From contig JAHEKF010000035.1 of assembly GCA_024638465.1 (NCBI GenBank), forward strand, positions 1 to 32,810: 32,810 nt of DNA. Direction: 5' to 3'. Below, in pieces: positions 15,867-23,584 of this stretch. Source of the stretch: Rhodospirillaceae bacterium (lineage in GTDB: Bacteria; Pseudomonadota; Gammaproteobacteria; Steroidobacterales; Rariloculaceae). A program made the translations under genes and the position numbers. Every line of letters begins with the position of its first letter. Positions within the stretch are counted from its first letter, which is position 1. The notes below the pieces were generated by a model, which was not told the origin of the DNA, did not search any database, and was given only the letters and a program-made list of their open reading frames with translations.

Positions 15867-16054
15867 GGCACGGCTCCGAATGGTGCGGCGGCTCCCTGAT
15901 TCGAACACAGGGAGCGGGCAACTGGATATTCGCCGACCTTACGCGACGACCCGTCGAATTTCGAGCTAATCGGCCTTTAGAAACGTTAAGATCTCAGTAT
16001 CCGGCAATCCGGTCACGCTGGTGGACCGAGATAGTTTTGGGGAGAGGAAACAGA

Positions 16055-17311
16055 ATGCGAATCATGATCCACTGCGCAGCAACGACCGGCTTGCTGGCCG
16101 CGACCCTCGCGCCAGCCCAGGGACAAACGCCCGGCGATGGCTTTGCCGCAATCCCCGGTCTCAAAGGCGGCCAGGATATCTCCGGCGCCTACGAGGTCGT
16201 CGAAGGCTGGCCCATCGACACATCGACGCTGCCCGGTCACGAGGGCTGGACCATGGGCGCGGGCGAGGCCATCTTCCCGGAGAGCCCGGACCGCGTTTTC
16301 GTACTGGTCCGTGGCGAGATTCCGGTCATGGAGCGGCCCGAGATAAAGCTGCGGCCCGAGATCGGCCCGAGCATCAGCTTTCCGATCAACCGCGTCCCAT
16401 GGCGCGATGCGACTTATGCGAGCCTGCCGGGTTCGCTCGACGAGCCGACGCGACCTGAAGTCGGCATTCGCGGCCGACTCGGCATCGACGTGCGCTGGGA
16501 GCACTGCATTCTGATCTTCAACCGCGAAGGCGAACTGATCGACTCGTGGACTCAGTGGGACGAATTACTGCGCAGACCGCACTCGCTCTACATCAGCCCC
16601 TACGATCCGGAAAAACACGTCTGGATCACGGACGATTTTCGTCACGCGGTCTTCAAGTTCACGAACGACGGCAAGGAACTCGTGCAGACCATCGGCGTAC
16701 CGGATGAGCACGGCGACGACGAGAACCATTTCTATCGCCCGACGTTCATGGCCTGGCATCCCGACGGCGGTTTCTACGTCGCCGATGGTGACGGCAACTC
16801 GCGCGTCGTACGCTTCGACAAGGACGGCAATTATCTGTTCGAGTTCGGTCAGCGCGGCAGCGACGGCACCGAGACGCGGCCCGGCTACATGAACGGCGTT
16901 CACGGCATCGCGCTCGATCCCGGCACCAACAATGTCTACGTCAACGATCGCAACAATCATCGAATTCAGGTATTCACCGAGCATGGTGAGTATCTCGACG
17001 AGTGGTATGTCGGCGACGACCCGTCACGGATTCATCTTGTGATCATCGACTCGAATCGCAACGTCTGGGCCTATGATCGCGGCACGCACAAGGTCATCAA
17101 ATACGACCTGGAGGGCAATTTTCTGTATCAGTTCGGCACCTATGGCCTGTTCCCGGGATACTTCTGGGGCGTGCATGACATGGCCGTCGACCAGGAAGGC
17201 AATTTCTACGTCGCCGAAGTCAACAAAGGCGGTGCGCAGAAATTCCGACCGCGACCGGGTGCCAACCCCGACTTCCTTGTCGGGCGCCCGGTCTATTCGG
17301 CCTGGGAGTAA
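16055..17311 (+). CDS. Exported NHL-repeat beta-propeller protein
   Basis: 418 residues from the ATG at 16055, which is preceded by GGGGAGAGG at 16039-16047. The frame is open further upstream, but this start gives a signal peptide (MRIMIHCAATTGLLAATLAPAQ) with cleavage near residue 23. NHL-type repeats run through the protein: GGFYVADGDGNSRVVRFDKD, VHGIALDPGTNNVYVNDRNN, RIQVFTEHGEYLD, NVWAYDRGTHKVIKYDLEG and DMAVDQEGNFYVAEVNKGG. It resembles the six-bladed propeller group that includes peptidyl-alpha-hydroxyglycine alpha-amidating lyase, but I cannot show an active site. The final part contains the conserved-looking FRPRPGANPDFLVGRPVY. It may work with the neighbouring exported hydrolases; the context alone does not reveal its substrate. 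Confidence 0.87.
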   Translation: MRIMIHCAATTGLLAATLAPAQGQTPGDGFAAIPGLKGGQDISGAYEVVEGWPIDTSTLPGHEGWTMGAGEAIFPESPDRVFVLVRGEIPVMERPEIKLRPEIGPSISFPINRVPWRDATYASLPGSLDEPTRPEVGIRGRLGIDVRWEHCILIFNREGELIDSWTQWDELLRRPHSLYISPYDPEKHVWITDDFRHAVFKFTNDGKELVQTIGVPDEHGDDENHFYRPTFMAWHPDGGFYVADGDGNSRVVRFDKDGNYLFEFGQRGSDGTETRPGYMNGVHGIALDPGTNNVYVNDRNNHRIQVFTEHGEYLDEWYVGDDPSRIHLVIIDSNRNVWAYDRGTHKVIKYDLEGNFLYQFGTYGLFPGYFWGVHDMAVDQEGNFYVAEVNKGGAQKFRPRPGANPDFLVGRPVYSAWE

Positions 17312-17325
17312 AGGTCGCGGTACGG

Positions 17326-18798
17326 TTAACGCGCGGACAGGGTCTGATAGGCGCCCTGCGTCGAGCGAATCAGCTCCAGTATCTCCCGGCTCAACTGCGT
17401 GTCCTGCGTGCCGATACTCGGGTTCGGCGAGTAATGATCGTGATCGATCAACTGCACGACGCGCGGCATGCGGCCGTAACCCGCCGTCATTTCGTGAACG
17501 AGGTCGGCGAACGACGCCTGGGTGGTACGACTGTCGTAGTCCGAGATAGAGAGAAGCAACGGAATTTCCGTCCGCGTGATGTTGCCGAGGATAGAGATAT
17601 CCGACCACTGCTCCAGATCGTCACCGAAATAAGCGATGCGACCGTCCGACGCGTTGTTCGTATCAGCGCTGTAAGTACCTGAAATCAGCACGACGCCGGC
17701 CGGTGCCGGACCTTCGTCACCGGCGATCTCGGGGCGAAGTGCGTACTCGGCGACGTGGAAAGCGCCGGCGGATTTGCCTACCACAAAGATCTGATTTGGA
17801 TCGCCGCCATGATCGGCAATGTTTTCTCTCACCCAGGCGATCGCTCGCGCAACGTCCTGCGAGCCTGCCGGCCACTTCGCCTCGGGCGCGATCCGGTAGG
17901 TCGCATTGACGCCGACCAGACCAAGGCTCGCGAAGTAGTCGGAAACATTGCGGTTATTGGCACGATTTGCGCGAACGAAGCCACCGCCGTGGAAGTAAAC
18001 GACGACGGGCATCAGCTCGTCTCCATAGCGGTAGTTGTCCGTATGGATATCGAGACGGTGCCGCTCATGCGGACCGTAAGCGATGTCCGCAGCCACTTCG
18101 ATCTCGCCCATCTCGTAGACGCGTGGCTGATCGCGATACAGCGCGGACGTTTCCTGAGCGCCGGCGCCACGGCTAACGATCTCACGGATTGAAGCCGCGA
18201 TTTCGGGCGGCATCTGGTTACTGAGCGTATCGGCATTGCTGCGCTCGAGTTCATCGAGTTCGCCCCAACGGAATTGCGTCAGGGCTGCGTCATGGTCGGC
18301 GCAAACCTGCAGATCCGCTTCGCGCGCATAGTAGACCGGAGAAATCCATGGCGGCGCGCCGGCCAGCCGATAATCGTCTTCGATCGTGATGCAGAGATCG
18401 GTGCGCGACGCGGGACTCACGTTGCCGACAGCATTTATCGTCCATTGCTGCTCGGGCACGTCGGCGCACTCTTTGATGTAGAGCGTACCGTCTGCGGCCA
18501 GCGCTTCCGCGGCGAGACAGCGATCGAAAGGCGCAGCCGATATCTGGCCATTGCCGAGCCACTCCCATTCCTGATCGGTTGCGTCTTCGCCGTATTTGCA
18601 GGAATGCAGGCGCAGCGGACCGTCGAGATTGATGTCGGGCGTATGGCCCGGGACGTCGAGGCAGAAACCTCTGAACTCGCCGTTGAGCTCATGCGCGGAT
18701 TTTAAGAATACACTTTCGGCCGCAGCCGTCGCCGTCAGGCCAAGTGCGATCAGCGTCGCAGGAAGCGTGCATTGTAAGGAACGGTTAAGCGGTCTCAT
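17326..18798 (-). CDS. Ricin-type lectin and alpha/beta hydrolase fusion, exported
   Basis: 490 residues from the ATG at 18798, chosen because AGAGGGGG lies just upstream; an earlier in-frame ATG would add 8 residues. A signal peptide ends near AAAE (about 28). Residues 29-178 look like a beta-trefoil with three QxW-type repeats, QEWEW (76-80), QQWTI (117-121) and QFRW (175-178), each with a nearby FCLD, RCL or LCI element. Residues 225-490 are an alpha/beta hydrolase of the HSL/BD-FAE group: oxyanion motif HGGGF (270-274), nucleophile elbow GKSAGAF with Ser343, acid SISDYDS near 420-422 and His455 in DHDHY. The reaction is probably ester hydrolysis, with the lectin domain anchoring it to a polysaccharide. 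The substrate is not known. It lies downstream of the cupin gene in the same direction. Confidence 0.88.
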   Translation of the reverse strand: MRPLNRSLQCTLPATLIALGLTATAAAESVFLKSAHELNGEFRGFCLDVPGHTPDINLDGPLRLHSCKYGEDATDQEWEWLGNGQISAAPFDRCLAAEALAADGTLYIKECADVPEQQWTINAVGNVSPASRTDLCITIEDDYRLAGAPPWISPVYYAREADLQVCADHDAALTQFRWGELDELERSNADTLSNQMPPEIAASIREIVSRGAGAQETSALYRDQPRVYEMGEIEVAADIAYGPHERHRLDIHTDNYRYGDELMPVVVYFHGGGFVRANRANNRNVSDYFASLGLVGVNATYRIAPEAKWPAGSQDVARAIAWVRENIADHGGDPNQIFVVGKSAGAFHVAEYALRPEIAGDEGPAPAGVVLISGTYSADTNNASDGRIAYFGDDLEQWSDISILGNITRTEIPLLLSISDYDSRTTQASFADLVHEMTAGYGRMPRVVQLIDHDHYSPNPSIGTQDTQLSREILELIRSTQGAYQTLSAR

Positions 18799-18842
18799 CT
18801 CGGCCCCCTCTTTCGATGTCATCCACGAGCGGCAATACGCTC

Positions 18843-18848
18843 ATTATA
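18843..18848 (-). promoter_or_regulatory. Candidate -10 box (TATAAT) for the hydrolase gene
   Basis: On the minus strand TATAAT is found 45 nt upstream of the 18798 start, between the cupin gene and the hydrolase gene. The upstream region has only weak -35 matches. It suggests that the hydrolase can be transcribed independently of the cupin. Confidence 0.4.
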
Positions 18849-18874
18849 GTGCCGCTTGACGACGGCAAGTGCAG

Positions 18875-19264
18875 TTACCCCGGACCCGCAGCCTCGTAAG
18901 TAATTGAATCCTCGAGCGCGACATAGCTGTGTTCTACCCAGGCCGGAATGATGACGGTATCTCCGGCCTCCATGATGATCTCCTGATCGCCGCTGATCGC
19001 GCGCAAGCGACCGGAAACGACGGACAGAACGAGCTCGTTGGCGTGGTTGTGCGGCGTAGTCCGTGTCCCTTCCGGCCACTCGACGCGAATCAGGCCGACG
19101 GTCGAGCCGCTAATCCGGCCGACCTTGCGGCCGTCCTGCATCTCACGCACATCGTCGTGGAAATTCTGCAAGGATATCTCAGGCACGGTAATTTGCTGCG
19201 ATATTACGGAACTGGCGAAAAACAGGGCGGCGAACGCACCCGGGACTAGCCAACGATTCTTCAT
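18875..19264 (-). CDS. Exported cupin-domain protein
   Basis: 129 residues with a signal peptide ending near VISQ (about 22). The cupin motif 1 is visible as TPHNHANELVLSVVSG, with histidines and Glu as likely metal ligands, and motif 2 as AGDTVIIPAWVEHSYVALED with the last His. One small beta-barrel and no further domain, so it could be a metal-dependent enzyme, a carrier or a sensor in the periplasm. It is divergent from the DUF2946-like gene, with 114 bp between the start codons, and precedes the hydrolase on the same strand. Confidence 0.85.
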   Translation of the reverse strand: MKNRWLVPGAFAALFFASSVISQQITVPEISLQNFHDDVREMQDGRKVGRISGSTVGLIRVEWPEGTRTTPHNHANELVLSVVSGRLRAISGDQEIIMEAGDTVIIPAWVEHSYVALEDSITYEAAGPG

Positions 19265-19378
19265 AATTTACAACCTCTTCAGGCAGTTATAGGCCCTTGA
19301 CGGCCGTTTCCGGGCAAGTCATTCTTATTGCCACCCCGAAACCTTACCATGGCCCGGAGCCGCAAAAGACCTGAACCC

Positions 19379-19669
19379 ATGACCAGCAGACGCCGAATAC
19401 GCAGCATTGTCACAAGGGCCGCACTCGCGAGCCTGCTGCTCTGCCTGCAGGTCACCGCCGCAAGCCATCTGGACGTTGACGGCCACTCGCAGGAAGCTCA
19501 GTGCGCGATCTGTATCAGCGTCTCGACATTGGACGGCAGCAACGTTTCCGACCACGACTTCATTATCTCGCGTTCCCCATGGCAAGCGCCCGAACTCTTC
19601 CATCCCGTACTCGTCGCCGCCACGATCGGTGAGCTGCACCTCGCGCGCGCCCCTCCTGCCGTCTCCTGA
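19379..19669 (+). CDS. DUF2946-like small exported protein
   Basis: 96 residues from the ATG at 19379; an alternative ATG at 19349 would add ten residues. The basic N-terminus RRRIRSIVTR is followed by a hydrophobic segment (AALASLLLCLQV) and then a small domain with HLDVDGHSQEAQCAICIS, where His residues and a CxxC look like a metal-binding site. Proteins with this layout frequently sit directly upstream of metal-related outer membrane receptors. The ZnuD-like receptor gene follows at 19746, 76 bp downstream. Confidence 0.65.
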   Translation: MTSRRRIRSIVTRAALASLLLCLQVTAASHLDVDGHSQEAQCAICISVSTLDGSNVSDHDFIISRSPWQAPELFHPVLVAATIGELHLARAPPAVS

Positions 19670-19686
19670 AAACTGTCTTTGGTGAT

Positions 19687-19711
19687 CTCCGCGCGCAAGA
19701 ACCGTGCGGAG
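19687..19711 (+). other. Hairpin in the gap before the receptor gene
   Basis: CTCCGCGC (19687-19694) can pair with GTGCGGAG (19704-19711), with one G-T pair, around a nine-base loop. No T tract follows. It could dampen read-through into the receptor gene, but no function is shown. Confidence 0.35.
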
Positions 19712-19745
19712 CTTGGTCGAACGATGAATTTGATGGATACGACTC

Positions 19746-21770
19746 ATGTTTTCCCTGAGATTTTATAGGAGCCGATCAGCACCAGCGCTCCTTTTCCTAT
19801 GCCTGCCGGCCGCGAGTTTCGCGCAGCATGACGCGGAAGAAATTCGCGTTATCGCGACGCCGCAGGACCATACGATCGCAGAGCTCGCTCAGTCGATCAC
19901 CGTGCTCGGGGATGAAACGCTGCAGCGCATCCAGAGCGCCAACCTTGGCGAAACGCTCGCGGGCGAACTCGGCGTGTCCGCGAGCGCCTTCAGCGCGGCG
20001 GCATCGCGACCGATCATTCGCGGCCTGGCCGGCGCTCGCGTCAAAATGATGGAGGACGGTATCGACTCGCTTGACGTCTCTTCCGTCAGCGTAGATCACG
20101 CGGTCGGCATCGATCCGCTGATAGCCGAGCAGATCGAGATCTTTCGCGGGCCGACAACGCTGCTCTACGGAAGCGGCGCTGTGGGAGGTGTGGTCAACAC
20201 GGTGACGCGACGAATTCCCGAGATGGCACCGACGTCACCGCTCGAAGGCGCTTTCGAGCTACGCGGAGATACGGCCGCTGACGATCGAACCGGCGCTTTT
20301 CGGCTCGACGGTGGCAATGAGCGGTTTGCGTGGCACGTGGACGGCCTGAGGCGCGACGCCGGCGATTACGACATCCCCGATCATGCCGAGCTCGATCCGG
20401 AAGACGGCGAGCCGGAACGAGGTTTTCTCGAGAACAGCAGTTTCGATGTCAGCAATCTTGCGGCAGGCGGAACGTGGTTCGGAGAGAACTCGTTCTTCGG
20501 TGTCTCGGTAGGCGGTTACGAGTCGAATTACGGCGTCCCGGGCCACCACCACGAAGAAGCGGTACCTGTCCCCGGAGAGGAAGCGGAAGAGATCGTGCGA
20601 ATCGATCTCGAGCAGACACGCTTTGATCTGAAAGGCGGCTGGCTCAACGACGGCGGCGCGATCGAAGCCATCAATTACCGTCTGGGCATCAACGACTATC
20701 AACACCAGGAACTCGAAGGCGGTACTACAGGGACGTTGTTCGAGAACGACGCCTTCGAGGGGCGCATCGAGTTCCTGCATCGTCCGATTGGCACCGGCGA
20801 TGGCGCGTTCGGGATTCAATTCGGCGAGCGCGAATTCTCTGCGATCGGGGCCGAAGCCTTCATACCGCCGGTCGATACCCGAACGCTCGGGATATTCGGC
20901 CTGGAGCACTTCGATCTCGATAACTGGAACCTGTCGCTCGGCGGCAGACTCGAGCGGCAGGAGCACACGCCTTCCAGCACACTGCCCGACTACAGCGACA
21001 CCGCTACGAGCGTGTCCTTCGCCGCCATTCGCCGGCTCGGCGACGATTACGCACTCGCGCTGCATATCTCGAACTCGCAGCGATTACCCGTGGCGGAGGA
21101 GCTGTACGCGAACGGCCCGCATCTCGCTTCGCAGACATTCGAGGTCGGAAACGACTCGATCGAAAAAGAAACTTCGCGTCATCTCGATATCGGGCTGCGG
21201 AAGACCAGCGGTCAGCTCACATGGTCGCTGACCGCCTTTTACACGAGCTTCGACGACTTCATCTATCTGCGCGACACCGGCGCCGAGGACACCGAGTCGG
21301 AGCTGCCGATATTTTCCTATAGCCAGCAAGACGCGCTTGTCTCGGGTCTGGAAGCCGAGCTGTTCACGCCGGTGGCGGAGCTGGGAGCGGGCGAACTCGA
21401 CCTGCGCCTTTTCGCGGATTACGTCCGCGGTGAACTGGATGACGGTGACAATTTACCGCGACTCCCGCCCCTGCGAATCGGTGCGCGTCTGCAGTTCCAC
21501 CACGACGCGATTATCGCGGGCATCGAAGCCGCGCGTTACTCGAAGCAGGACGATTTCGCCCCGTTCGAGGACCCGACGCCCGGATACACGATGATCAACG
21601 CCGATCTGAGCTGGGTGCTGCCGAACCCGACCTCCGCGCTGGAAACGAACCTCTTCTTCAAGGGCACGAATCTGCTCGACGAAGATGCACGCCGGCACAC
21701 CTCGCTGGTCAAAGACATCGCTCCGTTACCGGGCCGAAACTTCCAGCTCGGCTTCAGGGCGTCGTTCTAG
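19746..21770 (+). CDS. znuD: TonB-dependent outer membrane receptor, ZnuD-like
   Basis: 674 residues, complete. A signal peptide ends near SFAQ (about 27), a TonB-box-like EEIRVIA (31-37) follows, and the plug domain shows SRPIIRGLAGARVKMMEDG (87-105) and EIFRGPTTLLYGSGAVGGVVN (131-151). The barrel ends with Phe and includes a periplasm-to-surface strand pattern to the end. An extracellular loop at about 262-283 reads VPGHHHEE followed by a run of Glu, like the His/Asp-rich metal-binding loop of ZnuD, the zinc receptor of Neisseria and Acinetobacter. I therefore assign zinc as the likely substrate, with the DUF2946-like gene just upstream. No Zur box could be identified by eye. The stop codon TAG overlaps the stop of the convergent gene in CTAG. 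Confidence 0.82.
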   Translation: MFSLRFYRSRSAPALLFLCLPAASFAQHDAEEIRVIATPQDHTIAELAQSITVLGDETLQRIQSANLGETLAGELGVSASAFSAAASRPIIRGLAGARVKMMEDGIDSLDVSSVSVDHAVGIDPLIAEQIEIFRGPTTLLYGSGAVGGVVNTVTRRIPEMAPTSPLEGAFELRGDTAADDRTGAFRLDGGNERFAWHVDGLRRDAGDYDIPDHAELDPEDGEPERGFLENSSFDVSNLAAGGTWFGENSFFGVSVGGYESNYGVPGHHHEEAVPVPGEEAEEIVRIDLEQTRFDLKGGWLNDGGAIEAINYRLGINDYQHQELEGGTTGTLFENDAFEGRIEFLHRPIGTGDGAFGIQFGEREFSAIGAEAFIPPVDTRTLGIFGLEHFDLDNWNLSLGGRLERQEHTPSSTLPDYSDTATSVSFAAIRRLGDDYALALHISNSQRLPVAEELYANGPHLASQTFEVGNDSIEKETSRHLDIGLRKTSGQLTWSLTAFYTSFDDFIYLRDTGAEDTESELPIFSYSQQDALVSGLEAELFTPVAELGAGELDLRLFADYVRGELDDGDNLPRLPPLRIGARLQFHHDAIIAGIEAARYSKQDDFAPFEDPTPGYTMINADLSWVLPNPTSALETNLFFKGTNLLDEDARRHTSLVKDIAPLPGRNFQLGFRASF

Positions 21771-22435
21771 GGACTCCTGTCGGGGTCTTCATGGTTCCAC
21801 CAGCAGTCGCGCATGAACGCAATGTAGTCGTCCTTGCTGACAGTCGCCGATCGCTGGATCAGATCCATGACCGGGTCTTCCTCGAGATCGACCTGCAGCC
21901 CGTCGGCGAATCGGTTCCACATATTGAAGAAGCCCGAGACCAGCGAGATCTCGACGATCTGGGCATCGTTAAAGTGCTCCTTGAGCGCCGCCATGGCCGC
22001 TGCGCTCCGTGGCGGCTCGCCCGGAGCACCGTGATATTGCTTGAGCGTCAATACCTCCGCCCAGGCTATCGCGGCCTTTTCGGCGTCCGTAAACAGCTCG
22101 TAGCCGAGATAGTCGCCCTTCAGCGCCGCTATCTCGGCCTCACCGATCTGCAACGCTCGACCGAGCGTCGTGTTGTGCGTGGTTCAGTACCGGCAGGCGT
22201 TCAGCGTCGACGTCTTCAGTATCACCAGCACCTTGGTTCGAACCGGCAGGTTGTTCGTGATTTCTTCGCGCAGCGTCGGCACGAGAAAACCGACAACGGC
22301 CTGCGCGATTTTCGGTGAGTGCGAGGCCACGCGGATTGCATTTGCGACGCGGCCAAGAAGCTTGGTCGTGTGTTTGAACAGGACCGCCTGCTCGGGCGAC
22401 GCGTCCGCATCGCCCGGAATTTTCAAAAACGCCAT
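21767..22435 (-). CDS. Candidate CxxU selenoprotein of the carboxymuconolactone decarboxylase/AhpD-like family
   Basis: 222 residues if the TGA at 22186-22184 is read through. The frame does not shift: residues 1-83 end with NACRY, then TGA, then TTHNTTLGRAL and 127 more residues to TAG at 21767. In this family the active site is C-x-x-C followed by one or more His. Here Cys81 is present, and the TGA takes the position of the second Cys at residue 84, giving C-R-Y-U-T-T-H. The rest is normal for the family, including a helical N-terminus, a TDAEKAAIAWAEVLT helix and an EISLVSGFFNMWNRFADGL motif. Family members reduce peroxides or catalyse decarboxylation. A SECIS-like hairpin follows the TGA. 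If the organism lacks selenocysteine machinery, this would be a pseudogene or a base error. Confidence 0.7.
22151..22170 (-). promoter_or_regulatory. Candidate bacterial SECIS element
   Basis: On the minus strand CGACGCTC (22170-22163), loop GGTC (22162-22159) and GAGCGTTG (22158-22151) form an 8-bp stem with one G-T pair. The loop begins 22 nt after the TGA (13 unpaired nt plus one 8-nt arm), within the 16-37 nt range I recall for bacterial SECIS elements. The loop starts with GG, and its GGUC matches the core bases in the E. coli fdhF SECIS loop. It is in the coding region, as expected for bacteria. Confidence 0.6.
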
Positions 22436-22567
22436 GGGTTCTCCGATCTCGAGTCTGCCGGAAATACTACACCGAGTGATTCATCCGCCACCAGTCGCGC
22501 ATGCATTGAAGCACCTCGACCTACCTGCTAGTTTCTGTTGAGATCGATTCCGGAGACAACGGTCAAT

Positions 22568-23584
22568 ATGCGTCCTGTAACACTTCTGCTCCTGGTTCTT
22601 GTCGGCCCGGGCCTTGCGACGGCTCACCATGGGTCGGCGTATTACTACGACGTCGAAAACCTCGCTTCTATCGAAGGAGTAATCGTATCGGCATCATGGC
22701 GCAACCCGCATGTCATGTTCGAGCTCGAACGCACACTGGCGGATGGTTCGACGGAACTATGGGAGATCGAGTCGGCGTCGTGGAATGGCCTGCAGCGCGT
22801 CGGCATCGGCCGGGACGATGTGCCGATAGGCGCGCACGTCACGCTGACCGGCGCCTTGTCGCGAACCGGGCTGCCCGCGATGGCCGCATTCATCGTCACG
22901 CTCGACGACGGCACCGAGATCCCGATATGGCCGCAGCGGGCACGACGCATGGGACAGGAAGTACGGCGCGTCGCCGCGTCCGCCACCGCAATCGAAGCGG
23001 CACGGGACGCAGCACGCAACATTTACCGCGTCTGGGCGCGCCCGGGGATCGACGGCCAGCTGTTGGCGGAGCTCGAGCCGCAGCTTCCCTACAACGACGT
23101 CGCACTGGCCGCTCAGGCGGACTGGGATCCGCTGAATGACGATCCCGTTCTGAACTGCACGCCGCGCGGAATGCCGTCGATCATGAACAGTCCGCAGCCG
23201 ATTCAGTTCCTCGAGCAGGACGACACGATACTGCTGCGCCTCGAGGAATGGGACGGAGAACGCATCATTCACATGAACTCGGATGTCGATCCCGCGAGCC
23301 AGCCCAGGAGCCGCATGGGATTCTCGACGGGCACTTGGGAAAACGGCACGCTCGTAGTTACGACGAGCCGGCTCAGCGATCCCTATTTCGACGACCACGG
23401 GACTCCGCAGGGACAGAACGCCAGTGTCGTCGAGCGATTTACTTTGAGCGCAGACGAAACCCGTCTTGACTACGAGGCCATTCACACGGACCCGACCATC
23501 TTTAACGGCCCGGGCAGGCTAACGGGTTATTGGGACTGGGTCCCCGGCGAGGAAGTGAAGCCCTACGACTGCGTCGTCAACTAA
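22568..23584 (+). CDS. DUF6152-like exported protein
   Basis: 338 residues from the ATG at 22568; a TTG start at 22538 would add ten residues. A signal peptide (PVTLLLLVLVGPGLATA) runs to about residue 19 and is followed by HHGSAYYYDVENLASIEGVI and then ASWRNPHVMFEL, the HH and W-x-NPHV pattern I associate with the DUF6152 family. The rest is beta-rich with acidic stretches and a GFSTGTWENGTLVVTTSRLS segment typical of periplasmic proteins of this type. No catalytic residues can be named. The stop codon TAA shares bases with the convergent stop at 23581 (CTAA). Confidence 0.75.
   Translation: MRPVTLLLLVLVGPGLATAHHGSAYYYDVENLASIEGVIVSASWRNPHVMFELERTLADGSTELWEIESASWNGLQRVGIGRDDVPIGAHVTLTGALSRTGLPAMAAFIVTLDDGTEIPIWPQRARRMGQEVRRVAASATAIEAARDAARNIYRVWARPGIDGQLLAELEPQLPYNDVALAAQADWDPLNDDPVLNCTPRGMPSIMNSPQPIQFLEQDDTILLRLEEWDGERIIHMNSDVDPASQPRSRMGFSTGTWENGTLVVTTSRLSDPYFDDHGTPQGQNASVVERFTLSADETRLDYEAIHTDPTIFNGPGRLTGYWDWVPGEEVKPYDCVVN

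Noticed and set aside
22184..22186. Frameshift as the cause of the split carboxymuconolactone decarboxylase-like gene
   Set aside because: The codons before and after the TGA are in the same frame, so it is a single in-frame stop, not an indel.
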